Source: Celeribacter arenosi (lineage in GTDB: Bacteria > Pseudomonadota > Alphaproteobacteria > Rhodobacterales > Rhodobacteraceae). Taken from it: 64,000 nucleotides of DNA. Position 1 is the stretch's first letter; each line of letters begins with the position of its first letter. The position numbers and the translations under genes were made by a program. Positions 43,893-52,738 of this stretch are shown piece by piece. Under the pieces are notes generated by a model that saw nothing but the letters and a program-made list of their open reading frames with translations, ran no database searches and had not been told where the DNA came from. The DNA lies in NCBI RefSeq assembly GCF_039539485.1, contig NZ_BAABDF010000002.1, positions 79,210-143,209 of the forward strand, read 5' to 3'.

Positions 43893-44285
43893 ATGGCAAT
43901 CAAACGTATCCATTCCGGATCGCCCTATGAGCCGAAAATCGGCTACTGTCGTGCTACCGTTACCGACGGCTGGGTGTTCGTGTCCGGTTCGACCGGTGCC
44001 GATCCGGTCACGCGTACCATGCCCCAAGACGTGCGCGAACAATGCCGCAATACTTTGGATGTGATCGGTCGTGCGCTGGCGGAGGCGGGGGCGAGTTTTT
44101 CCGATGTGGTGCGGGTGAATTATGTGTTGCCGGACAGGGCGGATTTTGAACTCTGCTGGCCAATTCTTGCCGAGGTTTTCGGTGATAACCCGCCTGCCGC
44201 GATGATGATCGTTGCGGGTTTGATCGACGCCGAAATGAAGATCGAGATTGAAGTGACGGCGCGCCTGCCCGGAACTCAGGGCTAG
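43893..44285 (+). CDS. RidA family protein
   Basis: 130 residues from the ATG at 43893; a TTG 12 bp upstream is also in frame. YjgF/RidA fold: the opening KRIHSGSPYEPKIGYCRATV, then GWVFVSGSTGAD, ASFSDVVRVNYVLPDRADF and the end of the fold AEMKIEIEVTARLPG. The Arg/Glu residues that contact small carboxylates (Arg in VVRVNYV, Glu in KIEIEVTA) are in place. RidA trimers hydrolyse reactive enamines/imines from PLP enzymes, but this subfamily is not strictly assigned. It follows clpX closely. Confidence 0.85.
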   Translation: MAIKRIHSGSPYEPKIGYCRATVTDGWVFVSGSTGADPVTRTMPQDVREQCRNTLDVIGRALAEAGASFSDVVRVNYVLPDRADFELCWPILAEVFGDNPPAAMMIVAGLIDAEMKIEIEVTARLPGTQG

Positions 44286-44446
44286 GGCCAATTTCTGCCC
44301 CATGGCGAATTTCCGTCTGCATCGCGCTGATCGTCGCCATGTGCGGTGCAGCGTAAGGTCAAAGCGTACTCAACCATCGCCTAGCCTCTGGACCTCCGTC
44401 GCGGGATGGTTCATAGATTGGGCAACCTATCAAACGAGGCATGATC

Positions 44447-44830
44447 ATGGGCATCGGCAACACCATTCTGCGCGCGCTCGTGTGGTGGAAGGGCCAGACC
44501 TTCGGCACGCAGTTTTTCACTTGGCGTCACGGCATCAAAGTTGGTGAGGACGCACAGGGCAACGTGTACTACCGCAATGAAGACGACAAACGTCGCTGGG
44601 TTATCTTTGATGGCGAAGTGGAAGCGTCGCGCATCAGCCCCGCATGGCACGGTTGGTTGCACCACACGTTCAACAATCATCCCGGCCACGAGGAACTCGA
44701 TCATAAACCTTGGGAAAAACCGCATGTCGAGAACCTGACAGGGTCTGCGGCGGCTTATGCTCCTGCTGGGTCGATCCGGCGCGCGGCTCCTGTCGAGCGT
44801 GCCGATTACGAGGCTTGGCAGCCCGAATAA
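44447..44830 (+). CDS. NADH:ubiquinone oxidoreductase accessory subunit, NDUFA12 family
   Basis: 127 residues from the second ATG at 44447, which has GAGG at good spacing; an ATG at 44441 would touch that site. Bacterial NDUFA12/B17.2 pattern: WWKGQTFGTQFFTWRHGIKV, NVYYRNEDDKRRWVIFDGEV, SRISPAWHGWLHHTF, then the Pro-rich C-terminus with a basic RRAAP segment. This subunit is typical of alphaproteobacterial complex I and sits on the peripheral arm. It is not near the nuo operon. The next gene, mlaD-like, starts directly after its stop. Confidence 0.92.
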   Translation: MGIGNTILRALVWWKGQTFGTQFFTWRHGIKVGEDAQGNVYYRNEDDKRRWVIFDGEVEASRISPAWHGWLHHTFNNHPGHEELDHKPWEKPHVENLTGSAAAYAPAGSIRRAAPVERADYEAWQPE

Positions 44831-45283
44831 ATGACGACGAACCGCACAGAAATCGCGGTCGGGGCGGGTGTTTTGGCGCTCGCCATCGGCTTTTTGGTCT
44901 ACGCAGGCCAAGTAACCGGCTTTGGCGGCGCGTCGGGTGATGTCTACCATCTTACGGCCTCATTCCGCTCGGCAGAGGGCGTGAGCGTCGGTTCAGACGT
45001 TCGCCTCGCCGGCGTCAAGATCGGCACCGTGACGGAGTTGGGGCTCGACCCACAAACCTTCCGTGCGGAAGCCAAGCTGGCGCTGGAGAGTGAATTCCAA
45101 CTCCCCGATGACACGGCGGCTTTGGTGTCATCCGAGGGTTTGTTGGGCGGAAACTTTGTTGAACTCGTACCCGGTGGATCGATGTTCAATCTCGAAGACG
45201 GTCAGGTAATTGCGGACACGCAAGGTGCGGTCAGCCTGATCAATCTCCTGCTCAAATTTGTCAGTGGAAGCGGCGATCAATGA
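44831..45283 (+). CDS. mlaD: Outer membrane lipid asymmetry maintenance protein MlaD
   Basis: 150 residues. The N-terminal helix is IAVGAGVLALAIGFLVYAG (~8-26), which anchors it in the inner membrane. The MCE domain (~38-120) has the usual pattern: LTASFRSAEGVSVGSDVRLA, GVKIGTVTELGLD and SEGLLGGNFVELVPGG. The C-terminal helix SLINLLLKFVSG fits the MlaD pore helix. It acts with MlaEF and MlaC/B in phospholipid transport. Those genes are not next to it here. It overlaps the next start (ATGA at 45280). Confidence 0.9.
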   Translation: MTTNRTEIAVGAGVLALAIGFLVYAGQVTGFGGASGDVYHLTASFRSAEGVSVGSDVRLAGVKIGTVTELGLDPQTFRAEAKLALESEFQLPDDTAALVSSEGLLGGNFVELVPGGSMFNLEDGQVIADTQGAVSLINLLLKFVSGSGDQ

Positions 45284-45822
45284 AACTCGCAAGCTGGGTT
45301 GGCGTGATCGCATTTGGTGTGGCTCCTGTTTGGGCGCAGGATACCACTGCGCCGATTGATGACGACCTCGCGACCGGTGTCGACCAAATCCTGATCCAGC
45401 CGCTTGAAGACGACGGGGCAGGCGGGTTCGGTGCAGGGGGACTCACGCTCGAAGATCTACAGAGTTTGCCGAGCGAAGGGTTCCAACGCGAACTGAATGA
45501 CATCACGACCGAACTGCAGGAACGTGTGGTCTCTGCACCTGGGGCTACCTTGCGGGCGCTCGACCGGTTGACCGGTCAGGTTGAGGATTTGACGCTTAAA
45601 ACGGGCGAAATCGCCGTCTTCGGGCGAATCGCAGTTCGTCTCGATGACTGCCGCTTTCCCGAAGGGAACCCTTCCGGGGACGCCTATGTTCATGTCGTGG
45701 TAGCCGCAGAGGGCGCACAGGAGCCGGTGTTTACCGGTTGGATGGTCGCGTCCAGTCCTGCCCTGAACGCGATGGATCACGCCCGCTACGATGTGTGGCC
45801 TCTTTCGTGCAGCACGTCCTGA
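45280..45822 (+). CDS. DUF2155 domain-containing periplasmic protein
   Basis: 180 residues. The N-terminal signal peptide is MKLASWVGVIAFGVAPVWAQ. An acidic low-complexity stretch (~22-80) follows. The DUF2155 domain (~95-178) has RALDRLTGQVEDLTLKTGEI, RIAVRLDDCRFPEGNPSGD, PVFTGWMVASSPALNAMDH and YDVWPLSC at the end, with two conserved cysteines. Common in alphaproteobacteria, often near mlaD, aat and accBC as here. Function is unknown; an envelope role is inferred from the signal peptide and context. The 3' end overlaps aat by 37 bp tail to tail. Confidence 0.88.
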   Translation: MKLASWVGVIAFGVAPVWAQDTTAPIDDDLATGVDQILIQPLEDDGAGGFGAGGLTLEDLQSLPSEGFQRELNDITTELQERVVSAPGATLRALDRLTGQVEDLTLKTGEIAVFGRIAVRLDDCRFPEGNPSGDAYVHVVVAAEGAQEPVFTGWMVASSPALNAMDHARYDVWPLSCSTS

Positions 45823-46430
45823 GGCGTTAGTGGCGCCGTGAATGCGGTGCCATCCACGGGCCTTTGCAAAGCTTCGGCCAACTGCGCTCTGTACTCTTCC
45901 CGCGGGATTTCAATCGCACCGAGCGAGGCCAGATGCGGTGTCAGGAACTGCGTGTCAAATAGCGTGAAACCGGCTCTTTTCAGGCGCGCCACGAGATAGG
46001 CGAGCGCGACTTTCGAGGCATCCGTGCGGCGCGAGAACATGCTTTCCCCAAAAAACGCCGACCCGAGCGTCACGCCATACACGCCCCCAACCAAGGATGT
46101 GCCTTCGTAGACCTCAACGGAATGAGCATAGCCAAGATCGTTCAGGGAGAGATAAAGATCGTAGATCGTGTCGTTGATCCAGGTTTCCTCGCGCGCCGCA
46201 CAACCATCCACAACGCCCGCGAAATCACGATTGAGCGTGACCGAAAATCGCCCCCTTCGGATCGTGCGGGCGAGGGTTCGAGAGATGTGGAAGCTGTCGA
46301 GCGGGAACACGCCGCGGTGCGTTGGATCGACCCAGTAGATGTCGTCGTCATCGCGGTTTTCGGCCATCGGGAAAACGCCGTTGGCATAGGCCTGTAGCAA
46401 AAGTTCAGGGTTCAGATCGACGTGGTCCAT
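45786..46430 (-). CDS. aat: Leucyl/phenylalanyl-tRNA--protein transferase
   Basis: 214 residues. The opening LNPELLLQAYANGVFPMAEN, the YWVDPTHRGVFPLDSFHISR segment, the VYEGTSLVGGVYGVTLGSAF segment, then FFGESMFSRRTDASKVALAY and FTLFDTQFLTPHLASLGAIE cover the whole Aat fold. It adds Leu/Phe to N-terminal Arg/Lys of proteins, making N-degrons for the ClpS/ClpAP route. Convergent with the DUF2155 gene and divided from accC by a terminator. Confidence 0.95.
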   Translation of the reverse strand: MDHVDLNPELLLQAYANGVFPMAENRDDDDIYWVDPTHRGVFPLDSFHISRTLARTIRRGRFSVTLNRDFAGVVDGCAAREETWINDTIYDLYLSLNDLGYAHSVEVYEGTSLVGGVYGVTLGSAFFGESMFSRRTDASKVALAYLVARLKRAGFTLFDTQFLTPHLASLGAIEIPREEYRAQLAEALQRPVDGTAFTAPLTPQDVLHERGHTS

Positions 46431-46463
46431 GTGTCGACTTTGGCGCGCGCAGATGCAAAAGAA

Positions 46464-46484
46464 AAGGCCGCCCGAGGCGACCTT
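46464..46484 (-). terminator. Terminator of the accBC operon
   Basis: AAGGCCGCC (46464-46472) pairs with GGCGACCTT (46476-46484) with one wobble and a 3-base loop. On the minus strand it is followed by TTCTTTT. It lies just past the accC stop, so it is a plausible rho-independent terminator. Confidence 0.65.
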
Positions 46485-46487
46485 TCC

Positions 46488-47840
46488 TTATTTTGTTTCG
46501 ACGTTGGCCTCTAGCCATTTCTCAAGCCAGTGGATGTTGTAATCCCCTGTTTGCACGGCCTTTTCTGCCAGAAGGGCATGGAAAAGCGGAACCGTGGTAT
46601 CGACGCCATCCACGATCAACTCGCCGAGGGCACGGCTGAGACGTGCGAGCGCTTCGTCGCGGTCGCGGCCATGGACGATCAGTTTGCCAATCAAACTGTC
46701 GTAGTAGGGCGGGATTTTGTAGCCTGCGTAGAGCGCACTATCCATCCGAACGCCCAAACCACCGGGCGCGTGATAATGGGTCACAACGCCCGGGCAGGGC
46801 GAGAAGTTCGGCAGTTTCTCTGCGTTGATCCGCACTTCGATGGCATGGCCGTCGAGAACCAGATCTTCCTGTTTAAAGGACAGTTTTTCACCGGCCGCGA
46901 CGCGGATCTGTTCGCGTACGAGGTCTTGACGGAAAATAGCCTCGGTCACGGGGTGTTCAACCTGCAGACGCGTGTTCATCTCGATGAAGTAGAACTCGCC
47001 ATCCTCGTAGAGAAATTCGATGGTGCCCGCGCCGCTATAGCCCATTTCGGCAATAGCCTTGGCACAGATGCCACCAATGCGAGCCCGCTCTTCGGGGGTG
47101 ATGGAGGGGCCGGGGGCTTCCTCGAACACTTTCTGGTGGCGACGCTGCAGCGAACAGTCGCGTTCACCCAAATGGACGCCGCCGCCTTGGCCGTCTCCGA
47201 AAACCTGTACTTCGATGTGTCGCGGTCTCTGGAGATATTTCTCCATATAGACTTCGTCGTTGCCAAAGGCAGCTTTAGCTTCCGAGCGTGCAGTGCGAAA
47301 TGCGGTTTCCAGATCAGCAGGGGTTTTGGCCACTTTCATGCCGCGACCGCCACCACCAGCAGTCGCTTTGATAATGACCGGATAGCCCATTTCGGCGGCC
47401 ATTTCTTTCGCGCTATCAACGTCAGGGACGCCGCCTTTGGAGCCGGGCACCACGGGGATGCCAAGCGCTTCTGCGGTTTCTTTTGCCGTGATCTTGTCGC
47501 CCATTTGCCGGATGTGTTCGGCAGAAGGCCCGATGAATTTCAGGTCGTGATCTTCGACGATCTGAACGAAAGCCGCGTTTTCCGACAAAAAGCCGTATCC
47601 CGGGTGGATCGCTTGGGCGCCGGTGATTTCACAGGCGGCGATAATCGCGGGAATGCTCAGATAGGAATGGGTCGAGGAATTCGGGCCAATGCAGACCGCT
47701 TCATCCGCCATGCGTACATGCATGGCGTCTGCGTCAGCTTCGGAATGGACGGCCACGGAGGCAATGCCCATTTCGCGACAGGCCCGGATCACACGGAGGG
47801 CAATTTCGCCGCGATTGGCGATGAGGATTTTGTCGAACAT
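46488..47840 (-). CDS. accC: Acetyl-CoA carboxylase biotin carboxylase subunit
   Basis: 450 residues. The N-terminal domain opens KILIANRGEIALRVIRACRE. The ATP-grasp part has the glycine-rich loop TAGGGGRGMKVAKT, and the catalytic stretch is EMNTRLQVEHPVTEAI. The C-terminal domain has INAEKLPNFSPCPGVV. It carboxylates biotin on AccB with ATP and bicarbonate for malonyl-CoA synthesis. It lies 13 bp downstream of accB on the same strand and ends at a terminator. The length matches E. coli AccC (449). Confidence 0.97.
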   Translation of the reverse strand: MFDKILIANRGEIALRVIRACREMGIASVAVHSEADADAMHVRMADEAVCIGPNSSTHSYLSIPAIIAACEITGAQAIHPGYGFLSENAAFVQIVEDHDLKFIGPSAEHIRQMGDKITAKETAEALGIPVVPGSKGGVPDVDSAKEMAAEMGYPVIIKATAGGGGRGMKVAKTPADLETAFRTARSEAKAAFGNDEVYMEKYLQRPRHIEVQVFGDGQGGGVHLGERDCSLQRRHQKVFEEAPGPSITPEERARIGGICAKAIAEMGYSGAGTIEFLYEDGEFYFIEMNTRLQVEHPVTEAIFRQDLVREQIRVAAGEKLSFKQEDLVLDGHAIEVRINAEKLPNFSPCPGVVTHYHAPGGLGVRMDSALYAGYKIPPYYDSLIGKLIVHGRDRDEALARLSRALGELIVDGVDTTVPLFHALLAEKAVQTGDYNIHWLEKWLEANVETK

Positions 47841-47853
47841 GCGCGCTCTGGCC

Positions 47854-48339
47854 CTATTCGATGATCATCAGAGGCGCGCCATATTCGACAGGCGTGCCGT
47901 CGTCGACGAGAATGCGTTTCACGGTGCCGGCTTTGGGTGCCGGAATGTGGTTCATCGTCTTCATGGCCTCAATGATGAGAACCGTCTGACCCTCAGACAC
48001 CTTGTCGCCGACTTTGACGAATTGCGACGCTCCCGGTTCAGGGGCCAGATAGGCGGTTCCGACCATGGGTGAGGAGAGTGCATTTGGGTCCTCGGACGGA
48101 TCGCTTGATGCGGGTGCGGCGTCGGAGACCGCTGCCGGAGCAGCTGCAGGCGCGTGTGCCGGCGCGGCGGCGGCGACATGCATGACTGGCGCTGCTTCTT
48201 TTGCGCGCGAAACACGCACATTCAGGCGGTCGTTGTCACCATACTCACGCTTTACTTCGAGTTCGGTGAGATCGTTTGCATCAAGCAGTTCTGCGAGGGC
48301 CTGAATAAAGGCAACATCGGCTTCGTTTGTTTTGCTCAT
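47854..48339 (-). CDS. accB: Acetyl-CoA carboxylase biotin carboxyl carrier protein
   Basis: 161 residues. The N-terminal segment DVAFIQALAELLDANDLTEL is the usual AccB head, then a flexible Ala/Pro linker (~55-85) and the biotinyl domain (~86-161). The biotinylated lysine is Lys127 in IIEAMKTMNHIPAPKAG; the common form is A-M-K-L/M-M-N, here AMKTMN. It is the first gene of the accBC operon; the 238-bp gap to preT holds both promoters. Confidence 0.95.
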   Translation of the reverse strand: MSKTNEADVAFIQALAELLDANDLTELEVKREYGDNDRLNVRVSRAKEAAPVMHVAAAAPAHAPAAAPAAVSDAAPASSDPSEDPNALSSPMVGTAYLAPEPGASQFVKVGDKVSEGQTVLIIEAMKTMNHIPAPKAGTVKRILVDDGTPVEYGAPLMIIE

Positions 48340-48507
48340 GGTTCCCCGTTTCTTCGGTGTCTGCCCATTGGGTTGGTGCGCTTATACGTCACGTCACGGG
48401 GCGTGAAAAGCCGCATCTGTTGCGAAGGTGCGCCTGAACCCATGTCCGTTTGCTCGTTTTTTAGGCACAGACTCCCCATTGGAGCGAGCCTACCAAACTT
48501 CAGAAAA

Positions 48508-48523
48508 TTTACCACTTGATAAA
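48508..48523. promoter_or_regulatory. Degenerate RutR-like box before preT
   Basis: TTTACCACTTGATAAA matches the RutR consensus TTGACCANNTGGTCAA at 11 of 14 fixed positions, 55 bp before the preT start. Since a perfect box exists at 52739 and a RutR gene at 51942, this weaker site may bring preTA under the same control. Confidence 0.4.
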
Positions 48524-48577
48524 AAATGAAAGCCTGCCACGCTTTGATCAGCCATAAAAACCGACAGGGAGCCAAGT

Positions 48578-49915
48578 GTGACAAACAGCCCGCGCACCGA
48601 AGGAATTGCATCAACACGTTTGCCTGCTGAGGCCTATGTTGAAGGTTTTTCCGATCTGCACCCGCCACTCGATGCCCATGAAGCACATGTCGCCGCAGAC
48701 CGTTGTTATTTCTGTCATGACGCGCCGTGTATGACGGCCTGTCCGACGTCGATCGATATCCCCCTATTCATTCGCCAGATTTCGACCGGCACGCCCGAAG
48801 CTGCGGCGCGGACGATTTTTGACCAGAACATTCTGGGTGGGATGTGCGCGCGGGTCTGCCCCACAGAGACCTTGTGCGAAGAGGCTTGTGTGCGCGAGAT
48901 GGCGGAAGGCAAGCCGGTCGAAATCGGCCGTTTGCAGCGTTTTGCGACCGACAAACTGATGGCGAAACAGTCCCATCCCTACACGCGCGCGCCAGAAACC
49001 GGAAAAAAGGTGGCCGTGGTTGGTGCCGGTCCGGCAGGTCTCGCCGCGGCGCATAGATTGGCTATGAAAGGCCATGCGGTCACCATGTTCGACGCGCGCC
49101 CGAAACCGGGCGGGCTGAACGAATTCGGGATCGCATCCTACAAATCCCCTGACGGCTTCGCCCAGAAAGAGGTCGACTGGCTTTTGCAGATCGGCGGGAT
49201 CACGGTCGAGACGGGCAAAAAACTCGGCGCGGGTCTGTCGCTCGATGACGTGCAGGAGACCCACGATGCGGTGTTTTTGGCCATCGGTTTGGGCGGGGTG
49301 AATGCGCTCGGCCTGCCTGGTGATGACAAGGACGGCGTGCTTGATGCGGTCGATTTCATCTCCGATTTGCGACAGTCGACGGATCTGTCCACCCTTCCGG
49401 TTGGGCGCAATGTGGTGGTTATTGGCGGCGGTATGACGGCTGTCGACGCCGCCGTGCAATCAAAACTCCTCGGGGCCGAACAGGTTACCATGGTCTACCG
49501 CCGTGGCCGGGACCGGATGGGCGCCTCTCTCTATGAACAGGATTTGGCCACCTCCAAAGGGGTTCGCATCATTTACAACGCCAAGCCCGTCGCCATTCAC
49601 GGCAACGGCGCCTGTGCAGACGTTGAATTTGAATTCACCGCCGAAAAAGACGGTCGTTTGGTCGGAACAGGGGAAACCTTCCGCCTTGCCGCAGATCAGG
49701 TTTTCCGCGCCATCGGGCAGACGTTGGTTGGCGCGCCGGAAGGGCTGGCGCTCGAGGGTGGCAAGATCGCGGTCGATGCCGTTGGACGAACGTCCGTTGC
49801 CGGCATTTGGGCGGGTGGCGATTGCGCCAGCGGGGGTGAGGACCTTACCGTGACGGCAGTGGCCGAAGGTCGCGACGCCGCCGAAGACATCCACGCAACT
49901 CTTATGGAGGGCTAA
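48578..49915 (+). CDS. preT: NAD-dependent dihydropyrimidine dehydrogenase subunit PreT
   Basis: 445 residues, GTG start at 48578 with GGGAG upstream. The N-terminal Fe-S part has CYFCHDAPCMTACPTSIDIP and CARVCPTETLCEEACVRE (~45-110). The FAD site is VAVVGAGPAGLAAAHRLAM, and the NAD(P)H site is VVVIGGGMTAVDAAVQSKLL. The C-terminal FAD contact is WAGGDCASGGEDLTVTAV. It transfers electrons from NADH to PreA for uracil/thymine reduction. It is followed after 3 bp by preA. Confidence 0.94.
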   Translation: MTNSPRTEGIASTRLPAEAYVEGFSDLHPPLDAHEAHVAADRCYFCHDAPCMTACPTSIDIPLFIRQISTGTPEAAARTIFDQNILGGMCARVCPTETLCEEACVREMAEGKPVEIGRLQRFATDKLMAKQSHPYTRAPETGKKVAVVGAGPAGLAAAHRLAMKGHAVTMFDARPKPGGLNEFGIASYKSPDGFAQKEVDWLLQIGGITVETGKKLGAGLSLDDVQETHDAVFLAIGLGGVNALGLPGDDKDGVLDAVDFISDLRQSTDLSTLPVGRNVVVIGGGMTAVDAAVQSKLLGAEQVTMVYRRGRDRMGASLYEQDLATSKGVRIIYNAKPVAIHGNGACADVEFEFTAEKDGRLVGTGETFRLAADQVFRAIGQTLVGAPEGLALEGGKIAVDAVGRTSVAGIWAGGDCASGGEDLTVTAVAEGRDAAEDIHATLMEG

Positions 49916-49918
49916 GCC

Positions 49919-51223
49919 ATGGCCGATCTGACATCCAATTTCTGTGGTATCAAATCCCCGAACCCATTCTGGCTCGCCTCCGCGCCGCCAACCGACAAAG
50001 AGTACAACGTGCGCCGAGCCTTCGAGGCCGGATGGGGCGGCGTTGTTTGGAAAACGCTGGGTGCCGAAGGCCCCCCCGTGGTCAACGTCAACGGCCCCCG
50101 CTATGGCGCAATCTGGGGGGCGGATCGCCGTCTTCTGGGATTGAATAACATCGAGCTGATCACCGACCGCCCGTTGCAGGTCAACCTCGACGAAATGACC
50201 CGCGTGAAAAAGGATTATCCTGATCGTGCTGTCATCGCTTCCGTCATGGTTCCCTGCGAGGAAAAGGATTGGAAAGAGATCATTCCACGCATTGCCGACA
50301 CAGGCGCGGACGGGTTCGAATTGAACTTTGGCTGCCCACACGGGATGGCGGAACGGGGCATGGGATCGGCCGTCGGTCAGGTGCCCGAGTATATCGAAAT
50401 GGTGACGCGCTGGTGTAAGGAGGCGACGGACCTACCGGTCATCGTCAAACTGACGCCCAACATCACCAACATCCTTTTCCCTGCCGAAGCTGCGGCGCGC
50501 GGTGGCGCGGATGCGGTGTCGCTCATCAACACCATCAACTCGATCACAGGTGTAAACCTCGATAGTTTTTCGCCCGAACCGATGATTGACGGCAAAGGCA
50601 CCCATGGCGGTTATTGCGGTCCCGCGGTCAAACCGATCGCGATGAACATGGTCGCCGAAATCGCGCGCAACGGCGCAACCCGTGAGTTGCCAATTTCAGG
50701 CATCGGCGGCATCACAACCTGGCGTGATGCGGCAGAGTTCATGGCGCTCGGTGCGGGAAATGTTCAGGTCTGCACGGCGGTTATGACCTATGGCTTTAAA
50801 ATCGTTGAGGAAATGATCTCCGGCCTCTCGCAATATATGGATGAAAAAGGCTTCACGTCCATCGACGATCTGGTCGGTCGTGCGGTTCCGAATGTGACCG
50901 ACTGGCAGTTCCTCAACCTCAATCACGTCACCAAGGCCGTGATTTCACAGGATGATTGCATCAAATGCGGTCGCTGCTACGCGGCCTGTGAGGACACCAG
51001 TCACCAAGCCATTGCAATGTCGCCTGACCGCACCTTCACCGTCAAAGACGATGAATGCGTGGCCTGTAATCTTTGCGTCAACGTCTGTCCCGTCGAGGGG
51101 TGCATCACGATGAAAACCCTGACGCCCGGCGAATTGGACGAACGGACGGGCAAAGTGGTCGAGGCAGATTACGCCAACTGGACGACGCACCCCAATAACC
51201 CGTCAGCCAGCGCGGCGGAGTAG
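49919..51223 (+). CDS. preA: NAD-dependent dihydropyrimidine dehydrogenase subunit PreA
   Basis: 434 residues. FMN-binding dihydroorotate-dehydrogenase-like barrel (~1-320) with the catalytic Cys139 in ELNFGCPHGMAERG and substrate-contact LINTINSITGVNLD. The C-terminal ferredoxin domain has two [4Fe-4S] motifs, CIKCGRCYAACED and CVACNLCVNVCPVEGC. With PreT it reduces uracil or thymine to the dihydropyrimidine, the first step of the reductive route. The downstream hydrolases and transaminase for the next steps are at 52873-57876. Confidence 0.95.
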   Translation: MADLTSNFCGIKSPNPFWLASAPPTDKEYNVRRAFEAGWGGVVWKTLGAEGPPVVNVNGPRYGAIWGADRRLLGLNNIELITDRPLQVNLDEMTRVKKDYPDRAVIASVMVPCEEKDWKEIIPRIADTGADGFELNFGCPHGMAERGMGSAVGQVPEYIEMVTRWCKEATDLPVIVKLTPNITNILFPAEAAARGGADAVSLINTINSITGVNLDSFSPEPMIDGKGTHGGYCGPAVKPIAMNMVAEIARNGATRELPISGIGGITTWRDAAEFMALGAGNVQVCTAVMTYGFKIVEEMISGLSQYMDEKGFTSIDDLVGRAVPNVTDWQFLNLNHVTKAVISQDDCIKCGRCYAACEDTSHQAIAMSPDRTFTVKDDECVACNLCVNVCPVEGCITMKTLTPGELDERTGKVVEADYANWTTHPNNPSASAAE

Positions 51224-51237
51224 GGCGGTATCGCCCT
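51222..51237. terminator. Short hairpin between convergent genes
   Basis: AGGGCG (51222-51227) pairs with CGCCCT (51232-51237), loop GTAT, followed by TTCT. It overlaps the preA stop and precedes the end of the minus-strand gene at 51239. A small bidirectional terminator is plausible. Confidence 0.5.
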
Positions 51238-51238
51238 T

Positions 51239-51832
51239 CTATTGCTGGTCTGGCACTGGATCGTAGGGTGTAGCTGCAATCGCGGCTGCACCTGCGGATT
51301 TAACCTCCGGATCAACGGTTTCATGGGTTTGCGCCGTTAGCGGCTGTTGTTTGTTGATATCTGGCGGTTGAGCATCTGCAATTTGTTGGGGCTCATCCTT
51401 TGTTGCCTGCGCGTTTTTCGCATCCACTCCCGCGGGCGCGATGGCCGCACTATCCGCGTCGCGGGTACGTTTCGCTTCAACGCGCGCTATGACATTTTTC
51501 AGATCACGTTCCACCTCCAACACGCTCGCCTGAAAAGCCGGTGTCGGTCCTGCAATGACGTTTTCGTCTGTACGGGCCGCACGCGCGGTTTCCTGCGCGT
51601 CCTGTTCCGCGCGCAGACGTGCGACGGTTTCCCCGTCTTTCGTGTCGGAGCTTTGCGTGTCGGTGTTGGTGTGGCTGCGATAGTCCGGCAGACCGGTTCC
51701 CTGATGGTTCGACGTGGTTTCGCCTTTGGAAACCGGCGCAACTTCTGGCACCGCAGGTTGATGCGTATCCACAGAGGCGCGTTGGACAAAGCCACCGCCA
51801 CCGAATGCTGGCACGCCGAGTACGTTGGACAT
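51239..51832 (-). CDS. Hypothetical low-complexity protein
   Basis: 197 residues with no recognised domain. The head MSNVLGVPAFGGGGFVQRAS is Gly-rich, and the rest is rich in Ala, Thr, Asp, Gln and Pro. One helical stretch, FQASVLEVERDLKNVIARVE (~97-120), is likely amphipathic. No signal peptide and no membrane helix. Composition suggests a largely disordered protein. It is convergent with preA and has no obvious link to pyrimidine metabolism. Codon use looks normal for the window, which supports a real gene, but function is unknown. Confidence 0.6.
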   Translation of the reverse strand: MSNVLGVPAFGGGGFVQRASVDTHQPAVPEVAPVSKGETTSNHQGTGLPDYRSHTNTDTQSSDTKDGETVARLRAEQDAQETARAARTDENVIAGPTPAFQASVLEVERDLKNVIARVEAKRTRDADSAAIAPAGVDAKNAQATKDEPQQIADAQPPDINKQQPLTAQTHETVDPEVKSAGAAAIAATPYDPVPDQQ

Positions 51833-51941
51833 TTTCTGGCGCTCCTTCGATCAAGGAGCCCCCACCAGTTCCTTTGTTAATAGCCTAGGCTTTACGATCC
51901 GTTAATGTCCCCAGTTTTCTTAGGGTTTGGTTAACGCATGG

Positions 51942-52580
51942 CTAATTGAGGGGCGTGAGAATCCGGCGATAGAGTTGGTCGAGAAACACGCGGGCCGTAT
52001 CGAAATGCGTGTCTTCTTCGGGACGCAGGATGCCACGGATTTGAACGTCAAAGTCCGCATAGTGCTGGGTCGTCGCCCAGATCGAAAAAATCAGGTGATA
52101 GGGGTCGATATCCGCAATGGACGATTGCGCGATCCACCCCGAAATCACGCGGGCTTTTTCATCGACGAGATCTTTGAGCTCACCTTCGATCTTGTCGTAG
52201 ATATTCGGAGCGCCTTGCACGATTTCATTGGCGAACAGGCGGCTTTCACGCGGCATTTCGCGCGACATTTCCAGCTTGCGCAACGCATAGGCGACGATTT
52301 CCTCGACGGGGTCACCATTGGCGTCCATTTCGCGCAGAGGGTCGAGCCAGGTCTTCAACAACACGTCCATCAAGGCGCGGTGAATCGCGACCTTGGAGGG
52401 GAAATAATACAGAAGGTTGGGTTTCGACAGGCCCGCCGCTTTTGCGATCTGGTCCAGGGTCGCGCCCCGAAATCCATGCTGTGCAAAGACTTCCAGCGCG
52501 GCATCCAGAATGGTCTCAGTGTTCTTTTTCTGAATCCGCGTTCGCGGTTTAGGCGCCTTCTTATGCAGTCGTGATTCCAT
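51942..52580 (-). CDS. rutR: RutR, TetR-type pyrimidine-responsive regulator
   Basis: 212 residues, the same length as E. coli RutR. Helix-turn-helix FAQHGFRGATLDQIAKAAGL then SKPNLLYYFPSKVAIHRALM (~32-70). The C-terminal ligand domain (YcdC/RutR type) includes SRLFANEIVQGAPNIYDKIE and HLIFSIWATTQHYADFDVQI, which match RutR closely. Family knowledge: uracil or thymine releases RutR from TTGACCANNTGGTCAA. A perfect copy of that box lies at 52739, in front of the divergent transaminase operon. Confidence 0.9.
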   Translation of the reverse strand: MESRLHKKAPKPRTRIQKKNTETILDAALEVFAQHGFRGATLDQIAKAAGLSKPNLLYYFPSKVAIHRALMDVLLKTWLDPLREMDANGDPVEEIVAYALRKLEMSREMPRESRLFANEIVQGAPNIYDKIEGELKDLVDEKARVISGWIAQSSIADIDPYHLIFSIWATTQHYADFDVQIRGILRPEEDTHFDTARVFLDQLYRRILTPLN

Positions 52581-52738
52581 GGTTCCGCGCGCGTTTGTGA
52601 AATGGGACCCCCATGTTTGCTAAAAAAAGCGCCATTGCATACCGCCAATCGCTAAAAAATATGTCGAGAAACCGTGGTGCCTGCTTTTTCGGCGAGTTGG
52701 CGGGATTGACGGTCGCGCAACGCTAAGTCACGCTCGTC

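Noticed and set aside
46530..47864. 444-codon open frame on the plus strand
   Set aside because: Antisense to accC, with His/Phe-rich nonsense composition; a shadow of a high-GC gene.
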